Source of the DNA: Micromonospora sp. WMMD1120
Lineage (GTDB): Bacteria; Actinomycetota; Actinomycetes; Mycobacteriales; Micromonosporaceae
Assembly (NCBI RefSeq): GCF_029626235.1
Contig: NZ_JARUBO010000005.1
Span: 3,318,501 to 3,382,500, forward strand
Reading direction: 5' to 3'
DNA length: 64,000 nucleotides
Positions within the stretch are counted from its first letter, which is position 1, and the number at the start of each line of letters is the position of its first letter. Positions 12,146-19,615 of this stretch are shown in pieces. Made by a program: the position numbers and the translations under genes. Below the pieces are notes generated by a model. It did no database searches. It was not told the DNA's origin and saw only the letters and a list, made by a program, of their open reading frames with translations.

Positions 12146-13027
12146 TTAAAGGAGGCGGCGCTCGGCCGGTCCGGTCTCCTTCGGCAGTCGCTGCTCCAGG
12201 TCCGCGATGATCGTGCGGAGCTGGGCCAACTGCTCGTGCGCCGATGGTGCGTCGCTGTCGTCGGCGGTAGCGGGCGCGGCGGCCCGTGCCGCCGCGGCGC
12301 GCTCCTCCCGATGGGCCTCGTCCAGTGCGGTCAGGACGACACCCACCAGGAGATTCGTCAGCAGGTAGCAGGCCGTGACCATGTACGACACGTAGTACAG
12401 GACCGCCCACCCGGTGATCTCCCGGCCGGCCTGGAGCGTGTCGGTGATGCCGTCCAACGACAGCAGCAGGAACAGGGTGAGCATCGCCTGCCCGACGGTG
12501 CCGTACCGGTCGGGAAGCGCGACGCCGAACAGCATCCAGCCGAGCATCGCGTACCCGTAGAGCACGAGGACCGTGACCAGGAGGAAACTGCCGAGCCCGG
12601 GAAGACTGCGCCGGATCCCGACGAGGATCACGCGCAGACTGGGAAACAGGCGGAACGCGCGGACGATGCGGGCCAGGCGCAGCAGCCGCAGCAGCGTGAC
12701 GTTCTCCCGGATTCCGGGCAGCAGTGGCGCCGCGACGATGAGCAGGTCGAAGACGTTCCACGGGTCCCGGAAGAACTGCGCGGGTCGCCACAGGTGCGCC
12801 CCGAACCGCGTCAGGAGTTCGAGCACGAAGTACGCCAGGCACGCGTACTCGATGCCGCGCAGCGGGGCCCCGGCCAGCGCTGTCGCCCCGCCGTACGTCT
12901 CCAGGCCCAGCGCCACCGCGTTGAGCGCGATGACGGCGAAGCTGACCAGGTTGAACCAGGGGGCGGCCACCACCTCCCGGCACGCATCGGTCAGGCGGCG
13001 CGTCCGGCCCTGTTCTGCGCTCGTCAT
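12146..13027 (-). CDS. Voltage-gated-type ion channel (six-helix, NavBac-like) with unusual pore motif
   Basis: A 293-residue protein with the S1-S6 layout of a single-domain voltage-gated channel. S4 (about 108-128) carries five arginines at every third position (114, 117, 120, 123, 126), the voltage-sensor pattern. The pore loop reads LLLSLDGITD (about 187-196), where bacterial sodium channels have TLESW, so the filter acid is Asp192 in SLDG and the Trp is missing. S6 is followed by a charged C-terminal coiled coil (about 255-285), the usual tetramerisation helix. ATG 13027 follows GGAAGGA. Ion selectivity cannot be predicted; sodium or calcium is plausible. Confidence 0.88.
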   Translation of the reverse strand: MTSAEQGRTRRLTDACREVVAAPWFNLVSFAVIALNAVALGLETYGGATALAGAPLRGIEYACLAYFVLELLTRFGAHLWRPAQFFRDPWNVFDLLIVAAPLLPGIRENVTLLRLLRLARIVRAFRLFPSLRVILVGIRRSLPGLGSFLLVTVLVLYGYAMLGWMLFGVALPDRYGTVGQAMLTLFLLLSLDGITDTLQAGREITGWAVLYYVSYMVTACYLLTNLLVGVVLTALDEAHREERAAAARAAAPATADDSDAPSAHEQLAQLRTIIADLEQRLPKETGPAERRLL

Positions 13028-13106
13028 CGTTCCTTCCGACAGGTCGCCGGCCGGGCGGTGTCCACCTACTGCGGTGGCCGCCGCGCGGCACTGTGTCGCC
13101 CCGGAG

Positions 13107-13416
13107 TCACGCCTGCGACGTGGCCCCGGCCTGCTCGTCGGTGTCGCTCGAGGGCTCCGGCGCCGTGTCCGCCGTGTCCGCGGCGTTCACCGGCGCCGGA
13201 ACGCTCCAGGAGAGCTCGATCTCGACGGACGACTCCGTCTCGCTTTCGCGCTCGATCTCCAGCTCGCACCGCAACGTGTCGGCGACCGTCACGGCGCCCG
13301 CCGCGCCGTAGAAGATCCGTCCGTCCGACTCCAACTGGTTGGCGAGTTGGCGCAGCCAGGCGGCCAGATCGGAGTGACACCGTACGGGTGTCCGCGTAGA
13401 TATCCATGCGGCCCAT
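13107..13416 (-). pseudogene. Frameshifted amphi-Trp domain gene
   Basis: From ATG 13416 (site GGAG) the minus strand reads MGRMDIYADTRTVS and then loses frame. The rest of the domain, SDLAAWLRQLANQLESD to VEIELSW, is in the next frame and ends at 13107. Removing one base near 13370 (TCACTCC to TCCTCC) restores a continuous protein of about 103 residues that fits amphi-Trp domain proteins, small actinobacterial and archaeal proteins of unknown function. It may be a true frameshift or a base-calling error. Alternatively, a longer in-frame start at 13499 would give an odd N-terminus. Confidence 0.65.
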
Positions 13417-13549
13417 GCTCGCACTCCACAAAGGACGGAATCGTCGAGGGCTTCGGTGGGAGGTGTCAGGGTCGCGTGATATGGATCTTGCGATGGCAAC
13501 CGCCCGGTCCGGCGGGTGCTACCGGGCCGCTTCTGGGTATCCGGAAACC

Positions 13550-13846
13550 ATGAAGACGACCTGGAAGCCCCACGAGAAGCACGGCGGCCTGTCGGAGAAG
13601 GACAAGCGCGAGTTGCCGGAGAGCGTTTTCGCGTTCCCCGACAAGCGCAAGGAGCCGATGACCGACGCGAGTCACGTCCGCAACGCCGTTGCCCGGTTCG
13701 ACCAGGTGCAGGGCGTCACCGACGCGGAGCGCGAGCTGGCCTTCCAGAACATCCTCGCCGCCGCCAAGCACTACGACGTCGAGGTCGTCGAGACGAACTG
13801 GCGTCAGCTCGGTAAGCTGCCGCACACCCCGAATCCCGCCCACTGA
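13550..13846 (+). CDS. Small conserved hypothetical protein (DUF6582-like)
   Basis: A 98-residue soluble protein starting MKTTWKPHEKHGGLSEKDKRELPESVFAFPDKRKEPMTDASHVRNAVARFDQVQGVTD. The pattern ELPxSxFAFPxxRKEP-TDAxHVRNAxARF is shared by a widespread actinobacterial and phage family of unknown function, probably the one called DUF6582. It is highly charged with no membrane segment. The ATG at 13550 is chosen because homology begins there; the upstream reading frame is not protein-like. It lies between two damaged genes. Confidence 0.7.
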   Translation: MKTTWKPHEKHGGLSEKDKRELPESVFAFPDKRKEPMTDASHVRNAVARFDQVQGVTDAERELAFQNILAAAKHYDVEVVETNWRQLGKLPHTPNPAH

Positions 13847-13971
13847 GCGAGCCGGCACGATCGGGGCGTCGACCACCGGATAGTTCGTTCCGTGGGCGGG
13901 TAGACGGCGCAAATGCCCCGCCGCCCGAGAACGCCGCGGGCCCGTCCGGACCGGCGCGGGCCGACCACCCG

Positions 13972-14830
13972 TGGGCCCGCCTGCGCGGAAGGCTGGGTAA
14001 ACCCGCCTGGCGGGTACACCTGTACGGGCTGCTCGCCGTGCAGGCCGGCGTCGCCGCGACGCTCGCCTGGTTCGCGGGCTACCAGTTCCTCGACAACCCC
14101 GCGCCGGTCTTCGCGCCGACCACCGCCGTCGGCATCGTGGCGGCCTCGATGGGATCACGCCTGCGCCGCACCATCGAGTTGCTGGCCGGGGTCGTCCTCG
14201 GGCTCGCCGTCGGCGACGCGCTCATGCCGTTCTTCGGCATCGGGGCCTGGCAGACCGGCGTGGTCGTGGTGCTGGCGATCATCGTCGCCGTGCTGCTCAA
14301 GGGCGGCGGCTCGCTGCTCACACAGCCCGGTGCCACGGCGGTGCTCATCGCCACCCTGGAACCACCGGTACGGGACCTGTCCGTACCCCGCTTCGTCGAC
14401 GCGGCGGTCGGCGGGTTGATCGGGCTGGCGGTCGGCCTGCTGGTGGTGCCGATCCACCCGCAGCGGACGGTACGGCGGCTGGCCGAACCCGTCCTCGACC
14501 CGGCCGTCGCCGCCCTGCACGACCTCGCCGCGGCGCTGCGCCGTCGCGATCTCGACGCGGTGGAGCGGGGTCTGGGCGCGTTGCGAGGTCTCGGTCCCCG
14601 GCTCACCGCGCTCGGCGAGGGGCTCGACGCGTCCCAGGAGGTGGTGCGACTCGCTCCGCTGCGCTGGCGGGAACGGCCGTCCCTGGACTTCTACACCGAA
14701 GCCGTCCGACACATGGAGCGCAGCCTGGAGGTCTGCCTCTCGGTCGGGCGGCGGCTCAAGAGGGCGATCCGGGAGGGCGAGCCGATACCGGAACGGCATG
14801 ATCGCACCCTACGACGGGTGGCGGAAGAGC
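13972..14830 (+). pseudogene. Truncated FUSC-family (aromatic acid exporter type) membrane protein gene
   Basis: The frame gives ARLRGRLGKPAWRVHLYGLLAVQAG, several membrane helices and a cytoplasmic part ending RRLKRAIREGEPIPERHDRTLRRVAEE, typical of FUSC proteins (plasma-membrane exporters related to AaeB and p-hydroxybenzoate efflux). The frame is open from 13816 but has no ATG, GTG or TTG before a GTG at 14038, which lies inside the first helix. The 3' end runs straight into GH15 sequence in another frame near 14810-14830. The gene has therefore lost its C-terminus and probably its start, and translation past the junction gives unrelated residues until 15093. Confidence 0.7.
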
Positions 14831-15496
14831 GCGGAGTTGATGGACTGGCTCTGCGAGCACTGGGACCAGCCCGAGGACGGCGTCTGGGAGACCCGCTCCG
14901 GGCGGCAGGACTTCACGTACGGGCGGATGATGTCCTGGGTGGCGCTGGACCGTGCCATCCGTCTCGCACAACGCCGCGGCCGCCCCGGCGACACCGTCCG
15001 TTGGGCGACCGAGCGCAACACCATCTACGAGCAGGTCATGTCGCGCGGCTTCCACCCCGGGCGGCAAGCCTTCGTGCAGCACTACGGCAGTGACATCCTG
15101 GACGCCTCGCTGCTGTCCATGCCCGGCCTCGGCTTCATCTCGGCGCTGGACCCGATGTGGAGGTCGACGCTGCGGGCGGTCGACGCCGGGCTGGTCTCCG
15201 ACAGCCTGGTCTACCGCTACGACCCCAGGGCCTCGCCGGACGGTCTCGCCGGCACCGAGGGCACCTTCAACATGTGCACGTTCTGGTACGTACAGGCGCT
15301 CGCCCTCGCCGGCCGGATCGACGACGCCCGACTGACCTTCGAGAAGATGCTCACCTACAGCACACCGCTCGGCCTCTACTCGGAGGAGATCGCGCCGACC
15401 GGCGAGCAGATCGGCAACTTCCCGCAGGCGTTCAGCCACCTGTCGCTGATCAGCACCGCCACCCACCTCGACGACCTGCTCAAGCGACAGCGCTGA
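14810..15496 (+). pseudogene. 5'-truncated GH15 glucoamylase/trehalase-type gene
   Basis: An open frame of about 229 residues beginning YDGWRKSAELMDWLCEHWDQPEDGVWETR and continuing FTYGRMMSWVALDRAIRLA, NTIYEQVMSRGF, FVQHYGSDILDASLL, EGTFNMCTFWYVQALALAGR and LGLYSEEIAPTGEQIGNFPQAFSH. This is the C-terminal part of the GH15 (alpha/alpha)6 barrel with the predicted catalytic base region (YSEE). Intact GH15 proteins have about 600 residues; the N-terminal two thirds, including the general acid, are absent. FUSC-derived sequence occupies that position, so the gene is a deletion remnant. Confidence 0.8.
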
Positions 15497-15501
15497 CGGC
15501 A

Positions 15502-16341
15502 TCAGAACAGCGTCAGCGGCTCGACCGGGATCGGCTCGGGCAGCGGGTCCAGTTCCGGTACGCGCGCTCGTACCTCATCGTGGAAGCGGCGGGCGAGCGC
15601 CGGCGCGTCGGCGTTGTCCGGGGTGTGGACGAACATCGTCGGCGTACGCCCCTCGCGGAGCCAGGTGGCTGTCACGTCGACCCAGTGTTGCCACCCCTCG
15701 ACGGTACGGGCCGGGTCGTCACGGCCGAGGTAGCGGACGATCGGCCGGTCGGTCAGCGCGAGCGACCGGAGCGGCACCCGGGGCTTCTTCGTCCAGGCGT
15801 CCCGTTCGGCGTCGCTCGTCGGAGGGCGGGCGAAGAAGGCGGTCGTGTCGAAGGGAACCCATTCGGCCCCGGCGGTGGTCAGCGCCGAGGCGAGCAGTCG
15901 AGCCGCGTTGTCGTCGGTGAAGAACGCCTGGTGGCGGACCTCCACCGCGTACCTGTGGGACTGCGGTAGCCCGCCCAGGAACCGGCTGAGGGTCGGCACG
16001 TCGGCGGGGGCGAACGAGCCGGGTAGCTGTATCCAGAGCGCGTGGGCGCGGGGGCCGAGTGGTTCGATCGCGTACAGGAAGGCCCGCAGCGGCTCGCCGG
16101 CGTCGGTGAGCCGCCGTTCGTGCGTGATGACCTTCGGGAGCTTGAGGACGAAGCGGAAGTCGACGTCGGTCTGCGCTGCCCACGACGCCACCGTCTCGCG
16201 GGCCGGGATCGCGTAGAACGTGGTGTTGCCCTCCACGGCGTCGCACCAACTGGCGTAGTGCCGCAGGCGCTCGGCGGACGGCAGCGAGTGACCCGGCCAC
16301 GACCGGTGGCTCCACATCGCGCAGCCCACGTGCAGCCGCAT
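15502..16341 (-). CDS. DUF72 (YecE-like) protein
   Basis: A 279-residue protein beginning MRLHVGCAMWSHRSWPG with the DUF72 motifs YASWCDAVEGNTTFYAIP, FRFVLKLPKVITHERRL, WIQLPGSFAPADVPTLSRFL, RYAVEVRHQAFF and a C-terminal FVHTPDNADAPALARRFHDEV. DUF72 proteins form a TIM-barrel-like fold without an established reaction. The ATG at 16341 follows GGGAGGGGC and coincides with the start of homology. The gene is convergent with the GH15 remnant and divergent from the HTH/Clp-N gene. Confidence 0.9.
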   Translation of the reverse strand: MRLHVGCAMWSHRSWPGHSLPSAERLRHYASWCDAVEGNTTFYAIPARETVASWAAQTDVDFRFVLKLPKVITHERRLTDAGEPLRAFLYAIEPLGPRAHALWIQLPGSFAPADVPTLSRFLGGLPQSHRYAVEVRHQAFFTDDNAARLLASALTTAGAEWVPFDTTAFFARPPTSDAERDAWTKKPRVPLRSLALTDRPIVRYLGRDDPARTVEGWQHWVDVTATWLREGRTPTMFVHTPDNADAPALARRFHDEVRARVPELDPLPEPIPVEPLTLF

Positions 16342-16454
16342 GCTCGCCCCTCCCGCCGCGTGCCGGTGCTCGACCGGAGCCACCGTATACGGCCGGTGCG
16401 TCGAGCCGACCCGACGGTCCTTGCCCGACGACAATCGGAATTCGACGGGGCAAT

Positions 16455-16501
16455 CGTCAACCCATGGTTGACGAAGGTGGCTCGTCAACCTATGGTTGAC
16501 G
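16455..16501 (+). promoter_or_regulatory. Two copies of a 19-base palindromic operator before the HTH/Clp-N gene
   Basis: CGTCAACCCATGGTTGACG (16455-16473) and CGTCAACCTATGGTTGACG (16483-16501) each have 8-base inverted arms around a 3-base centre. They repeat with 28-base spacing, and the second copy ends one base before the ATG at 16503. No ribosome site fits between the repeat and the ATG, so the transcript is probably leaderless or nearly so and the second operator may cover the transcription start. The downstream protein has a helix-turn-helix, so autoregulation is likely. Confidence 0.75.
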
Positions 16502-16502
16502 C

Positions 16503-17231
16503 ATGACGGAGCCTATCCAGATGAGCAACGCGGTCAAGCTGGACGATCTGATCCAGGCCATCAAGCGAGCCCACACCGATGCGCTCGACCAACTCAGCGA
16601 CGCGGTCATCGCCGCCGACCACCTCGGCGAGGTCGCCGATCACCTGATCGGGCACTTCGTCGACCAGGCCCGGCGCTCGGGCGCCTCCTGGACCGACATC
16701 GGCCGCAGCATGGGAGTCAGCAAGCAGGCCGCGCAGAAGCGCTTCGTGCCGAAGGCGACCGACGCCGCCGCGCTCGACCCGAACGCCGGCTTCGCCCGCT
16801 TCACCCCCCGGGCCCGCAACGTGGTGATGGCGTCACAGGAGGAGGCCCGGGCCAGCGGCAGCCCCGAGATCGGCCCCGCGCACCTGGTGCTGGGCCTGCT
16901 GGCCGAGCCGGAGGGCCTGGCCGCCCGGGTGCTCGTCGGCCGGGGCGTCACCCCCGAGGCGGTGCGCGAGGCCGTCGGCGCCGTCCTCCCGCCGCCGTCC
17001 GACCAGGTCCCGGACCTCATCCCGTACGACGCGCGCGGCAAGAAGGCGCTGGAGCTGACCTTCCGGGAGGCGCTGCGCCTCGGGCACAACTACATCGGCA
17101 CCGAGCACATCCTGCTCGCCCTGTTGGAGCAGGAGGACGGGGCCGGCGTGCTCACCGACCTCGGCCTGGACAAGGCGGCGGTCGAGGCCGACCTGTCCGC
17201 CGCCCTCGCCGCCGCCGTCGCGGGAAAGTAG
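16503..17231 (+). CDS. HTH protein with two Clp N-terminal repeats
   Basis: A 242-residue protein. Residues 1-85 are helical and include a helix-turn-helix (ARRSGASWTDIGRSMGVSKQ, about 57-76). The C-terminal part is a Clp_N double repeat: FARFTPRARNVVMASQEEA with IGPAHLVLGLLAEPEGLAARVL, then ARGKKALELTFREALRL with YIGTEHILLALLEQEDGAGVL. In ClpA/ClpC chaperones this domain binds substrates and adaptors; here there is no AAA+ ATPase. A DNA-binding regulator that senses Clp substrates, adaptors or damaged protein is an attractive inference. Twin palindromes touch the start codon, which suggests autoregulation. Confidence 0.85.
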   Translation: MTEPIQMSNAVKLDDLIQAIKRAHTDALDQLSDAVIAADHLGEVADHLIGHFVDQARRSGASWTDIGRSMGVSKQAAQKRFVPKATDAAALDPNAGFARFTPRARNVVMASQEEARASGSPEIGPAHLVLGLLAEPEGLAARVLVGRGVTPEAVREAVGAVLPPPSDQVPDLIPYDARGKKALELTFREALRLGHNYIGTEHILLALLEQEDGAGVLTDLGLDKAAVEADLSAALAAAVAGK

Positions 17232-17240
17232 GAACCAGGG

Positions 17241-17759
17241 TCAGGAAGCCTCGGGGAAGCCGTAGCGCAGGGCGTGCTCCGGATCGGTCGGGTCGATCTG
17301 GCGTACGCCCGCGTCGGCAAGGCGCTTGTTGACCTCGTCGAGCTGCTCGCGCACCAGCCGGGCCTCCTCCTCGGTGACCCGGCCCCGGTGCGGCTTGCCG
17401 GCGTGTTCCAGCGTGCCGTAGTCGATCTTCTCGGCGCTCTTGCGGGCCTTCGGCGGGCGGACCCGTTCGGCAGTCTTGAGCAGTTGCGCCATCGGCACGT
17501 CGGTGGCCATCGCGTCGAACTCGCTGGCGGTCAGCACCACCCGCCGGGGCTCACCGTTGCCGTGCCGGTCGTGGATCTCCACCACCGCCACGTCCAGCGC
17601 CGCGTCGTCGATGTTCTCCACCTCGCCGGGGGTGGCGTCCAACTGCACGGGCCCGGCGACCAGGTCCGGGTGCTCCAGCACGACGACGCGGACCACCTCG
17701 TCGTCCTGCCGCAGAACCGTGCCGGTGAAGTCGGAGACGTGGATCGTCTTCTTGCCCAT
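17241..17759 (-). CDS. Hypothetical actinobacterial protein, charged and soluble
   Basis: A 172-residue protein from ATG 17759 (upstream GGAGAAG) beginning MGKKTIHVSDFTGTVLRQDDEVVRVVVLEHPD. The first 110 residues look beta-rich and acidic; the C-terminal 60 are helical and charged (GRVTEEEARLVREQLDEVNKRLADAG) and end HALRYGFPEAS. No family is recognised. There are no membrane segments. It is convergent with the HTH/Clp-N gene, with only about 10 bases between the stop codons. Confidence 0.75.
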   Translation of the reverse strand: MGKKTIHVSDFTGTVLRQDDEVVRVVVLEHPDLVAGPVQLDATPGEVENIDDAALDVAVVEIHDRHGNGEPRRVVLTASEFDAMATDVPMAQLLKTAERVRPPKARKSAEKIDYGTLEHAGKPHRGRVTEEEARLVREQLDEVNKRLADAGVRQIDPTDPEHALRYGFPEAS

Positions 17760-17938
17760 GCGCGGAGCTTCTCCTGTCGTAGGCCGGGATGCCGGACCAC
17801 AAGAAATTACCCGACAGGTGTGCGAAAGCCGCCGCTGGACCTCCCGGTGTGTCGTCCCGGGCAGGGGAACGCGTGATCCGAACGGGTACACCGCTCCGTG
17901 CCCCGCGGAGGCGTCATGCCGCGCGCGGACCTGGTGCG

Positions 17939-18130
17939 TCAGCGCTTGTTCAGGCGGTGCCTGTTGACGCTCGCCACCGGTGAGTCGTTGAGCCCGGCCC
18001 AGGACTGGGTGCCGGTGCCGATCGCCCGCGGGGTCCGGTAGCGCGGCTGGGCGGGAACAGCCCCGATGATTTCGGCGGCCTGCCAGCGGCGCTCAGGGTC
18101 CTGGTGATGGTGCTTCGGCTGAATCGGCAT
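17939..18130 (-). CDS. Small hypothetical protein (63 residues)
   Basis: The minus strand encodes MPIQPKHHHQDPERRWQAAE and a basic C-terminus (NRHRLNKR). Third codon positions are mostly G or C as in neighbouring genes, which supports coding, but there is only a weak ribosome site (GGTAGGGC) and no recognised family. The gene overlaps no other convincing gene. Confidence 0.45.
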   Translation of the reverse strand: MPIQPKHHHQDPERRWQAAEIIGAVPAQPRYRTPRAIGTGTQSWAGLNDSPVASVNRHRLNKR

Positions 18131-18289
18131 GCCCTACCGTCCCAAAGAAAGGTGTCCAGGTATGGAAATACATATGACGGTCAATCCGTATCCCCGGTTC
18201 GCGTGCCTTCGGCTCGGCCGGATCGCCAATCCGGGCGGGCCGCCCGGCGTACGGTGATCCACGACGGGTCGGCAGACGGGGAGGTGCGC

Positions 18290-18952
18290 ATGCTCGATCG
18301 GCGACTCCACCTGCACCTGGCCACCTGGCTGGGCCAGTGGCCGGCCGGGCCGGGGCTGCACGTGGTCGCCTCGCACCGGCGGGCCCTACCGGCCTGGGAC
18401 GGCCGGCTGCGCCCCGCGCTCGCCGTGGATACGGGGCAGAGCGGTGTGCTCTCGGTGGCGCCGGACCGGGTGGCGTCGATCCGCGCGCTGGTCCGGCGTA
18501 CGCCCACCCGACTGCTCGCCGCGCTGCCGGAGGCTGTGGGCCTGCCCGACTGGTGCGTGCACGACGGCTACTTCCGGTGGACCCTCGCCCCCGCGCCGCT
18601 GCCCGACGTGGGCGAGTGGACCGAGTCGACGGCTCCCGGGCTGCCGCCCTGGCTGCGGATCTTCGACCGGCAGGTGCTGGTGGTCCGCGACCCGGACGGC
18701 GCCTACCTGGCCGGCGCCGGGATCAAACGGCACGACGCGTACGGGCACGAGCTCGCCGTCGGCACCGTCCCGGCGGCCCGGGGGCGTGGCCTCGCCCGTC
18801 GGCTGGTGGCGCAGGCGGCGCGGCGGGTGCTCGATGACGGGGCGGTGCCCACCTACCTGCACGAGCGCGACAATCACGCCTCAGCCCGGGTAGCCGAAGA
18901 GGCCGGTTTCCCGAACCAGGGCTGGCGCGCCTACGGCGTCTACCCCCGCTAA
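18290..18952 (+). CDS. GNAT-family N-acetyltransferase
   Basis: A 220-residue protein starting at ATG 18290 behind a strong GGGGAGGTGC site. The C-terminal half has the GNAT core: AVGTVPAARGRGLARRLVAQAARRVLDDG, i.e. the acetyl-CoA-binding R/Q-x-x-G-x-G/A type loop (ARGRGLA), then YLHERDNHASARVAEEAGF. The N-terminal half is a degenerate GNAT-like domain. The acceptor substrate is unknown. The gene ends at the C-rich intergenic tract. Confidence 0.85.
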   Translation: MLDRRLHLHLATWLGQWPAGPGLHVVASHRRALPAWDGRLRPALAVDTGQSGVLSVAPDRVASIRALVRRTPTRLLAALPEAVGLPDWCVHDGYFRWTLAPAPLPDVGEWTESTAPGLPPWLRIFDRQVLVVRDPDGAYLAGAGIKRHDAYGHELAVGTVPAARGRGLARRLVAQAARRVLDDGAVPTYLHERDNHASARVAEEAGFPNQGWRAYGVYPR

Positions 18953-18954
18953 CA

Positions 18955-19440
18955 ACCCCACCCCATCCCACCCCGCCCACCCCACCCCCTCCCACCCCGC
19001 CCCCACCCCGCCCCACCCCGCCCACCCCGCCCCACCCCGCCCACCCCGCCCACCCCGCCCACCCCGCCCCACCCCGCCCACCCCGCGCCGATCTTGCAGT
19101 TGCTGTCCCGGCATAGGGGGCATTCCACGCGTTTCGGCAACAGCAAACGCAAGATCGGCGCGGGGTGGTGGGGCGCGGTGGGGTGCGGCGCGGCGCGGTG
19201 GGGTGCGGCGCGGCGGGGTGGGGTGGGGTGCGGCGCGGCGCGGCGGGGCGCGGTGGGGGTGCGGCGCGGCGGGGCGCGGCGGGGGTGCGGCGCGGTAAGG
19301 GGTGCGGCGCGGTAAGGGTGCGGCGCGGCGGGGGTGGGGGTGCGGGGTGGGTGCGGCGGGGGGCGCGGGGGTGGGCGCGGTTTTGGGCGCGGACCGTGGA
19401 TCCCGGGCCGGATCCACGGTCCGCAACCTCCCCCCAGGCC
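18955..19440. repeat. C-rich/G-rich intergenic tract with a central inverted repeat (GATCTTGC type)
   Basis: Between the convergent GNAT and NagZ genes lies about 660 bases without a gene. The left side (18955-19085) is made of CCCCACC/CCCCGCC units with almost no G. The right side (19162-19385) is GGGGTG/GGCGCGG units with almost no C runs. At the centre, CCCCGCGCCGATCTTGC (19081-19097) pairs exactly with 19149-19165, and TTGCTG with CAGCAA (19100-19105, 19141-19146) lengthens the stem. The second copy of this repeat type is at 39761-39839. It could act as a bidirectional terminator or a REP-like element. Confidence 0.75.
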
Positions 19441-19615
19441 CCGGTCGCGGTGCGGCGACCTCGCGGAGTGGCGAGTCGCTGTGTGCGATCACGCTACGTA
19501 TCGAAAGGCTCGAGGGCAAGGTGTGAGCTGTTGGTTCGGAGTGTCGAAAAGTGGACTTGACCTCGATCGGAGTACGCCGAGGCTGTCGCCGGTCGTGGTG
19601 ACTCAGAGTGCTGGA

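Noticed and set aside
18881..19560. Open frames of Gly, Arg and Trp or Pro repeats in the C-rich/G-rich tract
   Set aside because: They are products of low-complexity DNA without start signals; the tract is better explained as a repeat.
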